Origin: Pseudomonadota bacterium | Lineage (GTDB): Bacteria; Pseudomonadota; Gammaproteobacteria; Xanthomonadales; Rhodanobacteraceae | DNA length: 6,512 nt | NCBI GenBank assembly: GCA_021798675.1 | Contig: JAJZGE010000108.1 | Span: 1 to 6,512, forward strand | Reading direction: 5' to 3' | In this document: positions 1 to 5,694 of the stretch, in pieces | How positions within the stretch are numbered: the stretch's first letter is position 1 | Layout of the letters: each line of letters begins with the position of its first letter | The notes under the pieces: model-generated | Seen by the model: only the letters and a program-made list of their open reading frames with translations | What the model was told of the DNA's origin: nothing | Databases searched by the model: none | Translations under genes and position numbers: made by a program

Positions 1-1024
1 ACAACTGGTAGCCGGCCAGACGGCTGTATACCGGCACCTGCACAAACGCGTAAAGCTGCAGGTTTCTGGTCAGGCGGGCACTGACGCCGGGGCTCAGGTA
101 AGCCACTGTGCCGGCGCTGTCCGCTGGCGTGGCCAGTGCGCCCCGATCGGCACTCCTCTGCTGCAGGTTGAGCTGCAGCTGCGGTACCCAGTTGGCGTGG
201 GCCTCGTAGCGCACGCCGAAGCTCAGGCTGGCCAGGTTGCCGGGCCGATAATCGGCACCGGCCGCGTTGAGCTTCTCGGCCACGGCGGACTGGAACTGGC
301 CATTGATGAAAGCATCGAAATCCTGGCTGATCGGCTGATAGTAGTAGGCGCCGACGATCAGGTCGGTGCTGCCGGTACCCGCCTGCAGGCTGGTATCCAG
401 TGCCGCGCCGGTGCCCGGGCCATTACTGAAGCGCACCGGCGCGCCAACGAAGGCGCCATTCGCGGTTTGTCCACCATAGTTGCCGGTGGGCAGCTTGACG
501 CCGAACTGCACGCCGAGGTTGTGCGTGGGCAGAAAACCCTGATAGCTGCCGAGCAGCTTGATGTCGCCCAGACCCGAGACATTGGCATGGCTGAGCTGGT
601 CGGGCGCACTTTCAGCAGGCGTGTACGGCTGCATCTGGCCACCATAGGTGGAGTGGTCGCGCTTCACGTAAGGCACCAGCAGGCTGACGCCCCAGTCGGC
701 ATTGAAGCGATAAGCCGCCGTGAGATTCACGTACTGATTGGTGGTGCCGTGCTCGATCTCGCCACCGCCCAGCGACGGGTTGGAGGGCTGATTGACCACC
801 TGCTCCGGGCTGGCCGTGCCACCACCGCTGCGCAGCTGGTTCTGGTCGAGATAGGTGTAATCCAGGTTGATGCGCCAGCCCGCCTGCGCCGAGTAACCGG
901 TAGCAGCATCGGTACTGAGCGAGCAACCGCAGGTGGCACAGGCCTGTGCGGTGATCGGCAGGACGAACAGCAACAAGGCCAGCGGCAGTGCCGTGACGGC
1001 TTTGGAACGATGCGAAAAAGTCAT
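1..1024 (-). CDS. Outer-membrane beta-barrel protein with N-terminal CxxCxC motif (3' end beyond window)
   Basis: The frame is open from an ATG at 1024 to the window edge: 341 codons and no stop, so the C terminus lies outside. An AGGA sits 8 bases before the ATG. Residues 1-28 form a signal peptide (basic start, Leu/Val-rich core, ending TAQA), so the mature protein would begin CATCGCSLS, with Cys29, Cys32 and Cys34. The rest alternates polar and aromatic/hydrophobic residues as in an outer-membrane barrel, with LPTGNYGG near residue 176 and GTGSTDLIVGAYYYQP near 215. These resemble the PxGxGSxD-type segments of barrels annotated as 'MetA-pathway of phenol degradation' or 'transporter'; that assignment is from memory. 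It follows a DUF2946 gene by 205 bp on the same strand. I infer an outer-membrane channel or metal-related protein, perhaps copper-binding through the N-terminal cysteines. The lipobox is poor (Q at -2), so a lipoprotein is unlikely. Substrate unknown. Confidence 0.8.
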   Translation of the reverse strand, partial: MTFSHRSKAVTALPLALLLFVLPITAQACATCGCSLSTDAATGYSAQAGWRINLDYTYLDQNQLRSGGGTASPEQVVNQPSNPSLGGGEIEHGTTNQYVNLTAAYRFNADWGVSLLVPYVKRDHSTYGGQMQPYTPAESAPDQLSHANVSGLGDIKLLGSYQGFLPTHNLGVQFGVKLPTGNYGGQTANGAFVGAPVRFSNGPGTGAALDTSLQAGTGSTDLIVGAYYYQPISQDFDAFINGQFQSAVAEKLNAAGADYRPGNLASLSFGVRYEAHANWVPQLQLNLQQRSADRGALATPADSAGTVAYLSPGVSARLTRNLQLYAFVQVPVYSRLAGYQL

Positions 1025-1229
1025 GGGGAAAATCCTGGACAAGGATGCAGCCGCCGTGCGGCGCAAACGGCCAACGTCAACGCCGCACAGCCCAGACCAC
1101 CTTCGCGATGGCGGCAAGGAGCGGGATGAGGCGTGGAATTCGACAGGCGTGTGACGCCGCTGATGCGCAGCGAGAGAAGCAACGCACGCGCTGCAGGTGT
1201 TGCAGGGCGTGCGTCAGACACTCGCGTCG
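1025..1229. other. Intergenic gap between DUF2946 gene and barrel gene
   Basis: This gap of 205 bp contains no reading frame that looks coding. On the minus strand a TTGACG appears near 1076-1081, about 50 bp before the barrel ATG, but no convincing -10 hexamer follows at 16-18 bp. No strong hairpin with a T-tract was seen, so read-through from the DUF2946 gene is possible. Whether the barrel gene has its own promoter is undecided. Confidence 0.4.
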
Positions 1230-1616
1230 TCAGATCAGCGACGGTGGCCCGCGGGGTGCCGCGCTCAGCAGTTGCGGGGGCGGACCGGCGGGCACCGTGG
1301 CGGCCAGCAGCGTCTGTGCCGGCAATGCCAGTGGTGGCGGGGTCAGCAGTGCATTGCCTGCCACCATCGGGCTGTGACAAAACAGGCTGCAGTAGCCGCA
1401 CTTGTCGAGCGTGGACGAGGGGGCTGGCGATGTGGGCGGATGGTGTTCGCTGAACCCGTGTGCGCTGAGCTCTCCGCCAGCAGCCATGGCGCCCATGCTT
1501 TGCATGGGCATGGGCATGCTGCGCGAGAGAACCGGCATGACAACCACGAGCCACATGGCGACAAGCGCCAGCCATGCAACAAGCCTGGAGTCTGATGCCT
1601 TGCGAAAAATCGCCAT
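1230..1616 (-). CDS. DUF2946 family protein, Met/His-rich, probable metal-related exported or membrane-anchored protein
   Basis: 128 codons from an ATG at 1616 to a TGA at 1230-1232; GGGAG lies 8 bases upstream of the ATG. Residues 13-29 are a hydrophobic segment (signal peptide or anchor) after a basic start. Next come a Met-rich stretch (SMPMPMQSMGAM, residues 33-44) and a His cluster (HGFSEHH, 53-59). The DUF2946 hallmark follows: DKCGYCSLFCHSP (71-83) with Cys73, Cys76, Cys80 and His81. A Pro/Ala/Leu-rich second hydrophobic region leads to the RGPP C-terminal tail seen in many members. The biochemical function of the family is not established. Such genes commonly sit beside TonB-dependent copper receptors or other copper genes, and the Met/His/Cys residues fit soft-metal binding. 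Here the downstream neighbour is a barrel with an N-terminal CxxCxC. The family call is confident; a copper role is inference. Confidence 0.85.
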   Translation of the reverse strand: MAIFRKASDSRLVAWLALVAMWLVVVMPVLSRSMPMPMQSMGAMAAGGELSAHGFSEHHPPTSPAPSSTLDKCGYCSLFCHSPMVAGNALLTPPPLALPAQTLLAATVPAGPPPQLLSAAPRGPPSLI

Positions 1617-1634
1617 ACCCCATTCTCCCGCTTA

Positions 1635-1682
1635 GCCGCGGCAGCGGCAACGCGGCAGATCGCCGCTGAATGCGTGTGTCAA
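1635..1682 (-). promoter_or_regulatory. Possible promoter and small hairpins upstream of the DUF2946 gene
   Basis: On the minus strand a perfect TTGACA lies at 1677-1682, just after the quinone oxidoreductase stop. At a 17-bp spacing the -10 position reads TCTGCC, a poor match, so the promoter call is weak. Two 5-bp stems follow: 1652-1656 with 1662-1666 (loop of 5), and 1635-1639 with 1644-1648 (loop of 4). Neither has a T-tract. They may be a weak end to the upstream transcript or merely GC-rich sequence. Confidence 0.25.
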
Positions 1683-1689
1683 CGCAACC

Positions 1690-2697
1690 TCACCACCTCA
1701 GCATGAGCTTGCCGATGTGCGCGCTGCTCTCCATCAGCGCATGCGCACGCGCCGCTTCGGCGGCGGGAAACACCTGGTGGATCAGCGGCCGCACCCGGCC
1801 GCTTTCCAGCAGCGGCCAGACATGCGCGTGCAGCTGGCGGGCGAGGGCGCCCTTGAACGCCAGCGGGCGCGCGCGCAGGGTCGAGCCGGTGAGGGTGAGC
1901 CGCCGCCGCATCAGGGTGGCGGCGTCGATCTCGGCGCGGCTGCCGCCGAGGGTGGCGATGAACACCAGCCGGCCGCCTTCGGCCAGCGCCTCGATCTCGC
2001 GCGGGATGTACTCGCCGGCCACCATGTCGAGAATCACGTCGACGCCGCGGCCATCGGTGGCGCGCTTCACCACCTCGACGAAATCCTGCGTGCGGTAGTT
2101 GATCGCGGTGGCGCCGAGCTTTTCGCAGGCCGCGCATTTGGCGGCATCGCCGGCGGTGGCGAACACCCGCTGGCCGAGCGCGTGCGCCAGCTGGATCGCA
2201 GTGACGCCGATGCCGCTGGAGCCGCCCTGCACCAGCAGCGATTCGTGCGCGCCGCCTTCGCCGCGGCCGAGCTGGCCGCGCTCGAACACGTTGCTCCATA
2301 CGGTGAAGTAATTTTCCGGCAGCGCCGCCGCCTCGATCATCGAGAAGCCGGTCGGCAGCGGCAGGCATTGCGGCAGCGGCGCCACGGCGTACTCGGCGTA
2401 GCCGCCACCGGCGAGCAGCGCGCACACGGCATCACCGCGCTTCAGGCCGAACGGATTGTCGCCGGACAGATCGCCGTCGATCAGCTCGCCGGCCACTTCC
2501 AGCCCGGGCAGATCCGATGCACCCGGTGGTGGCGCGTAGTTGCCCATGCGCTGGAACACATCCGGCCGGTTGATCCCGGCAGCTGCCACCTTGATCAGCA
2601 CTTCGCCCGGCCCGGGCCGTGGTCGCTCGCGGCTGGTCAACTGCAGCACCTCGGGGCCGCCCGGGTGGGTGATTTCGATCGCTTGCATGGTGGGCAT
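1690..2697 (-). CDS. NAD(P)H:quinone oxidoreductase, zinc-independent MDR family (PIG3-like)
   Basis: 335 residues from an ATG at 2697 to a TGA at 1690-1692. This start is chosen because GGAG lies 7 bases upstream; an internal ATG at 2688 and an in-frame ATG at 2754 lack a ribosome site. The N-terminal GroES-like domain holds PGPGEVLIKVAAAGINRPD (28-46) and a GGGYAEYAV segment (97-105). The nucleotide-binding domain carries VQGGSSGIGVTAIQLA (156-171), which is the Rossmann glycine motif, followed by GRGVDVILDMVAG (216-228). The zinc-binding residues of alcohol dehydrogenases are absent. The family reduces quinones or alpha,beta-unsaturated carbonyls with NADPH in the cytoplasm; closest in style to human TP53I3/PIG3. 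Length matches the family (about 325-335). It lies 101 bp downstream of the SDR gene on the same strand and may share its transcript. The exact substrate cannot be told. Confidence 0.93.
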   Translation of the reverse strand: MPTMQAIEITHPGGPEVLQLTSRERPRPGPGEVLIKVAAAGINRPDVFQRMGNYAPPPGASDLPGLEVAGELIDGDLSGDNPFGLKRGDAVCALLAGGGYAEYAVAPLPQCLPLPTGFSMIEAAALPENYFTVWSNVFERGQLGRGEGGAHESLLVQGGSSGIGVTAIQLAHALGQRVFATAGDAAKCAACEKLGATAINYRTQDFVEVVKRATDGRGVDVILDMVAGEYIPREIEALAEGGRLVFIATLGGSRAEIDAATLMRRRLTLTGSTLRARPLAFKGALARQLHAHVWPLLESGRVRPLIHQVFPAAEAARAHALMESSAHIGKLMLRW

Positions 2698-2798
2698 GGC
2701 TGGGCTCCGCAGGGCGAATAACCCTGACAAGCTGGTGACGGCATGCAGCGACATCAAGCGCACGGGCCCGCGTTGCCGGCAATACGGGCCTCGTCGGT
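2698..2798. other. Spacer between SDR and quinone oxidoreductase genes, with hairpins
   Basis: The 101-bp spacer contains two inverted repeats on the minus strand. Soon after the SDR stop, GGCCCG pairs with CGGGCC around an inner TTGCCGGCAA palindrome; there is no T-tract. Next to the oxidoreductase Shine-Dalgarno (2705-2708) is CAGGG-7-CCCTG at 2710-2726, a 5-bp stem ending three bases from the GGAG. With no good terminator the two genes could be co-transcribed. The hairpin beside the ribosome site might tune translation, but a 5-bp stem in GC-rich DNA is weak evidence. Confidence 0.3.
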
Positions 2799-4460
2799 CT
2801 ACCAGTCGGTGGGCCGGTAATCCTTCAGGAACTGTCCCCACACGTGCTGGCCAGTGTTGATGCCGCTGACGATCGGATCGACGATGCGCGCGGCACCGTC
2901 GACGATGTCCAGCGGCGGATGGAAGCGTTCTTCCACGACCTTCTTCGCCGCAAGGCCGGCGGGGTCCTCGTCGGTCACCCAGCCGGTGTCGACGCTGTTC
3001 ATGTGAATGCCGTCGTTGTGGTAATCGGTAGCGGCGGTGCGCGTCATCATGTTCAGCGCGGCCTTGGCCATGTTGGTGTGCGGGTGTCGCGTGGTCTTGA
3101 AGCTGCGGTAGAACTGGCCCTCCATCGCGGACACGTTGACGATGTGCTTGTCGCGCTCGGGCGTGCGCAGCATCAGCGGCTTCAGTCGCGCATTGAGGAT
3201 GAATGGCGCGATCGCGTTGACCAGTTGCACTTCCAGCAATTCCACCGAAGGCACCTCGGCCATCAGCAGCCGCCACGAATTGCGCTCGCGCAGATCGATC
3301 TGCTGCAGATCCTGATCGAGCCTGCCCTCGGGGAACAGATGGCTCTGCGCCAGCAGTTCCTCCGGCAGCAGCGGCAGCTGCGAAAGTTCGGCGGCGCGGG
3401 TGAGGCCGGGGAGGTTCATGCCCAGGCCAGTCACGGCCACGGCGTCCGTTCCGGGCAGGATGTGCGCGCTGCGCAGCCCCTCGTAATGACCGACCAGGGC
3501 GCGCACGTGCGCCGGCATGTCGTGCAGGGCGGTGGTCTCGCCGGCCATCATGTGCGCGTAGAAATCCGGCGGTCGACGCACTGTCTGGCAGGCGTTGTTG
3601 ATGATGAAGTCCAGCCGCGGCCGCGTCGCCAGCAGCTCGTGGCAGAACGCTTCCACGCTGGGCGTGTGGCGCAGGTCCAGCCCGTACACCTGCAACCGGT
3701 GGCCCCACTCGCCGAAGTCGGGCTCCCCCGCGTAGCGTGCCGCCGAGTCGCGCGGGAAGCGCGTGGTGACGATCAGCTCGGCGCCCGCGCGCAGCAGTTT
3801 CAGGCCGGCCTGGTAGCCGATCTTCACCCGCCCGCCGGTCAGCAGCGCCACCCGCCCGCGCAGATCCGCCAGCTCGGTGCGCTTGGCGTAGTTGAACGCG
3901 GCGCACGCCGGGCACAGCTGGTCGTAGAAGAAATGGATGGCCGAATATTTCTGCTTGCACACATAGCAGTGCTTCGGCTCGATCGACCCACGCGCTTGCG
4001 CGGCAGCTGCGCCACCATCGGCATCCGGCGGAACATCGTGCGGTTCGAACCCCTCGGGCGCAAACACGTTCGGCGTGGTGAACACCGGCCTGCGGCGCAG
4101 CGCGCGGATGCCGGTCTGGTTCAGCACGCTGTCCTCGACGCGGATCTTCGCCGCGTGGCGCGCCTTCTCGGCAGCCTTCAGCTTGAGGCGACGCGCTGCC
4201 GGATCGGGATGGTAAACCTGCGCCACCGCCTGGTGCAGGCGTGCGCGATCCGCGGCGGGCAGGCCATCGAGCAGCTGCCGATCGGCCGCCAGTGATTCCA
4301 GCAGCGCCGTGGCGGCGCGCAGGCGCTCGGGCAGGTCGTGCTCCGCCTCGTACGCAGGGGTTGGGTGGGGTATCGGGATCGTCAAGAGGATGGTTCGCAG
4401 GTCAGCAGGTCGGGCCACCAGGGAGGCCACGCGGGCAAGGCGCGCTCCGATCGGGCGCAA
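2799..4460 (-). CDS. SDR-family NAD(P)-dependent oxidoreductase with N-terminal zinc-ribbon-like extension
   Basis: About 553 residues if started at TTG 4460; stop TAG at 2799-2801. No in-frame ATG precedes the conserved part. GTG 4430, GTG 4418 and TTG 4385 are other candidates and none has a clear Shine-Dalgarno, so the start is uncertain. Residues 40-110 are charged and probably helical. CYVC (165-168) and CPAC (183-186) form a CxxC-14-CxxC zinc-ribbon-like motif. The SDR domain follows: TGGRVKIG (208-215) as the glycine-rich cofactor motif, IINNAC (286-291) for the usual NNAG, Asn415, Ser444 in VNVS, and HTNMAKAAL (461-469) where YxxxK is expected, giving Thr462 and Lys466. SDRs are normally 250-300 residues; this one has about 200 extra at the N terminus and about 100 between NNAC and Asn415. 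Cytoplasmic redox enzyme of unknown substrate. The downstream quinone oxidoreductase suggests a redox or detoxification role, by inference. Confidence 0.88.
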   Translation of the reverse strand: MRPIGARLARVASLVARPADLRTILLTIPIPHPTPAYEAEHDLPERLRAATALLESLAADRQLLDGLPAADRARLHQAVAQVYHPDPAARRLKLKAAEKARHAAKIRVEDSVLNQTGIRALRRRPVFTTPNVFAPEGFEPHDVPPDADGGAAAAQARGSIEPKHCYVCKQKYSAIHFFYDQLCPACAAFNYAKRTELADLRGRVALLTGGRVKIGYQAGLKLLRAGAELIVTTRFPRDSAARYAGEPDFGEWGHRLQVYGLDLRHTPSVEAFCHELLATRPRLDFIINNACQTVRRPPDFYAHMMAGETTALHDMPAHVRALVGHYEGLRSAHILPGTDAVAVTGLGMNLPGLTRAAELSQLPLLPEELLAQSHLFPEGRLDQDLQQIDLRERNSWRLLMAEVPSVELLEVQLVNAIAPFILNARLKPLMLRTPERDKHIVNVSAMEGQFYRSFKTTRHPHTNMAKAALNMMTRTAATDYHNDGIHMNSVDTGWVTDEDPAGLAAKKVVEERFHPPLDIVDGAARIVDPIVSGINTGQHVWGQFLKDYRPTDW

Positions 4461-4553
4461 AGGCAGGCGTATTTTGCCTGTTTTCAGGTCCGCGCCGGGC
4501 TACCCTGCGCAACAGCCGCCGAAAAGCATCGCCATGTTTCGTCGTCCGCGCGC
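4461..4553. other. Spacer between FNT gene and SDR gene with small inverted repeat
   Basis: Within this 93-bp spacer CAGGC (4464-4468) and GCCTG (4476-4480) form a 5-bp stem with a 7-base loop, followed on the plus strand by TTTT (4481-4484). It lies immediately upstream of the SDR TTG and would also sit in the SDR leader. On the minus strand a very short frame (about 11 codons, ATG near 4535, stop TAG near 4502) precedes the SDR in the same frame. No convincing -35/-10 pair was found. Function unknown; the stem is short. Confidence 0.3.
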
Positions 4554-5437
4554 TCACGCGCCGTCACTGCGCACCTGTGCGTGGCTGATCAGGGCGAAAA
4601 TCAGGCTGCCGCCCACGATGTTGCCGGCCAGCGTGGGCAACGCGAAACGCAGCGCGTAATCCGCCAGGCTGAGGTCGCCGGAAAACACCAGGTAAAGCGT
4701 CTCCAGCGAACCGACGATGATGTGGGTGAAGCCGCCCAGGGCAATCAGATAGGTCGTCAGCACGATGACCAGGATTCTGGATTGGTCGGCCGCTGGCAGC
4801 AGCCACACCATGGTCGCCACGAGCCAGCCGGCCAGGATGCCCTTGCTGAACATCTGCCACGGCGAGTTGAGCATCAGTTCGCGCCCGAATTGCACAAACG
4901 CCGCCTGGGTCGGGCCATCGAACTGCTGCATATGCAGGATCCCCCACGCGAACACGGCCACCCCGACCAGGTTGCCCGCCAGCACAATCGCCCACATGCG
5001 CAGCAGGGCCATGAATCTGCCCAGACCCGGATCGGTCATCAGCGGCAGCACCGCGGTCATGGTGTTTTCGGTGAACAGCTGCTGCCGCGCCAGGATCACC
5101 ACGATGAAGCCGAACGGATAGCCCAGACTCTCGATCAGGTAGCGCGCTGGTCCTTCGGGCATGTAGCGATGCAGCAGGCCACGCGCCAGCAGCGAGAAAC
5201 CCATCGACAGCCCGGCGGCCAGCGCGGACAGCCCGAGCGCAACGGCTCCGCGACTCAGCTCCTGTTCGCCCTCGCGGCGGATGATCTCGTGCAGCACGGC
5301 AGCACGGCAGCGCGCGGGGGCCGCTTCTCCTCGACCTCGCCTTCCTCCGGGCCGGACAGCGAAAAACCATCCTCCGCATCCGGCTGACGCGTGTCGGGAT
5401 GCGTCGCGACAGGCGCTGCATGAGGAAACGTCTGCAT
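4554..5437 (-). pseudogene. Formate/nitrite transporter (FNT, YfdC-like) gene with a frameshift near its 5' end
   Basis: The 5' part starts at ATG 5437 (GGAG 8 bases upstream) and encodes an acidic leader ending EVEEKRPPRAAVL. The frame then slips and stops at 5255 after 60 codons. The body continues in another frame from about 5300 to TGA at 4554-4556. Removing one unit of the 8-bp tandem repeat at 5291-5311 joins the two as RPPRAAVLHEIIRR and gives 291 residues, near the family norm. In that restored numbering all six membrane segments fall after the break (about 61-85, 101-130, 141-164, 197-212, 218-250 and 262-283). LFTENT (118-123) matches the FNT omega-loop motif, and FTHIIVG (234-240) carries the central pore His236. 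FNT proteins are inner-membrane pentameric channels for formate, nitrite or related monovalent anions; the YfdC branch substrate is not firmly known. Since the channel domain is intact, an internal start, a sequencing error or a reversible switch could each leave it functional. Confidence 0.85.
5291..5311 (+). repeat. Tandem 8-bp repeat (GCAGCACG, 2.6 copies) at the FNT frameshift
   Basis: Plus-strand bases read GCAGCACG, GCAGCACG, then GCAGC. Unit length 8 is not a multiple of 3, so each gain or loss of a unit shifts the FNT frame. With one unit fewer the leader and the channel domain are in frame. The arrangement is what slipped-strand duplication would produce. Confidence 0.85.
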
Positions 5438-5589
5438 GGCGCAGGCTCCGGATGAGGATGTCCAGCTTCACGTGGAAGGTCGATGCTGAGCCGGCGGGTG
5501 TGTGGACGGCGTGCAGTGCGACCCGCCACAACCGTATGAAAACCGGCGGGCGAGTGTGAGGGATTGCGCTGTCATCGGCAGAGGCAAAC
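5438..5589 (-). promoter_or_regulatory. Upstream region of the FNT gene
   Basis: About 150 bp without a credible gene. It holds the FNT Shine-Dalgarno GGAG (about 5446-5449) and an inverted repeat CCCGCC (5522-5527) with GGCGGG (5545-5550), separated by 17 AT-richer bases that include CATACG on the minus strand. CCGGCGGG occurs at 5491-5498 and again at 5543-5550. No good sigma-70 promoter or FNR/Anr-type site (TTGAT-4-ATCAA) is visible, so anaerobic control is not supported by the sequence. Confidence 0.3.
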
Positions 5590-5623
5590 GAGAGCGGCGC
5601 CGCATCGCTGCGGCGCCGCTCTC
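5590..5623 (-). terminator. Strong 15-bp perfect hairpin, likely terminator of the thiolase transcript
   Basis: GAGAGCGGCGCCGCA (5590-5604) pairs perfectly with 5609-5623 around the 4-base loop TCGC. On the minus strand, in the direction of the thiolase, it is followed by GTTTGCC, a short T-run. It lies about 70 bp after the thiolase stop and before the FNT gene, where a terminator is expected. The stem is very strong but the U-tract is short, so terminator is the favoured reading rather than a certain one. Confidence 0.6.
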
Positions 5624-5624
5624 A

Positions 5625-5638
5625 CTTCCGGCCGGAAG
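5625..5638. repeat. Perfect 14-bp palindrome CTTCCGGCCGGAAG
   Basis: This self-complementary site lies one base beyond the 15-bp hairpin, on the thiolase side. Perfect dyads with no loop are poor RNA hairpins but typical of dimeric regulator sites, so it could be an operator or part of the terminator cluster. A third inverted repeat, GGCTGA (5654-5659) with TCAGCC (5671-5676), follows it towards the thiolase stop. Confidence 0.45.
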
Positions 5639-5694
5639 CCTCGATTGCGGGATGGCTGACACCGGCGGGATCAGCCGGCATCACGCGGCCCGGA

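Noticed and set aside
197..1129. Plus-strand open frame of 310 codons opposite the barrel gene
   Set aside because: No signal or domain; the minus-strand frame has a signal peptide, ribosome site and barrel-like pattern.
2698..3960. Extension of the quinone oxidoreductase frame far upstream (756-codon frame)
   Set aside because: The extra part overlaps the SDR gene in another frame and is Arg/Ala-rich without motifs; ATG 2697 has the ribosome site.
2844..4295. Plus-strand open frame of 483 codons opposite the SDR gene
   Set aside because: Composition is rich in His, Gln, Arg and Val with no recognisable domain, as expected for the complement of a high-GC gene; the minus-strand frame has clear SDR motifs.
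4464..4484. Plus-strand hairpin plus TTTT as an intrinsic terminator
   Set aside because: The stem is only 5 bp and no plus-strand gene precedes it.
4474..4659. Possible plus-strand promoter (TTGCCT ... GGCTACCCT) and 41-codon frame at 4533-4659
   Set aside because: Spacer lengths are poor, the peptide resembles no known protein, and it overlaps the end of the FNT gene antisense.
4338..5387. Plus-strand open frame of 349 codons opposite the FNT gene
   Set aside because: Gln/His/Arg-rich shadow composition with no domain, while the minus strand encodes six membrane segments and FNT motifs.
5300..5531. FNT frame extended upstream to an ATG at 5531 without a frameshift
   Set aside because: The extra 75 or so residues are Cys/Arg/Ser-rich and unlike FNT leaders, and the ATG lacks a ribosome site; the other frame gives an acidic leader with good initiation signals.
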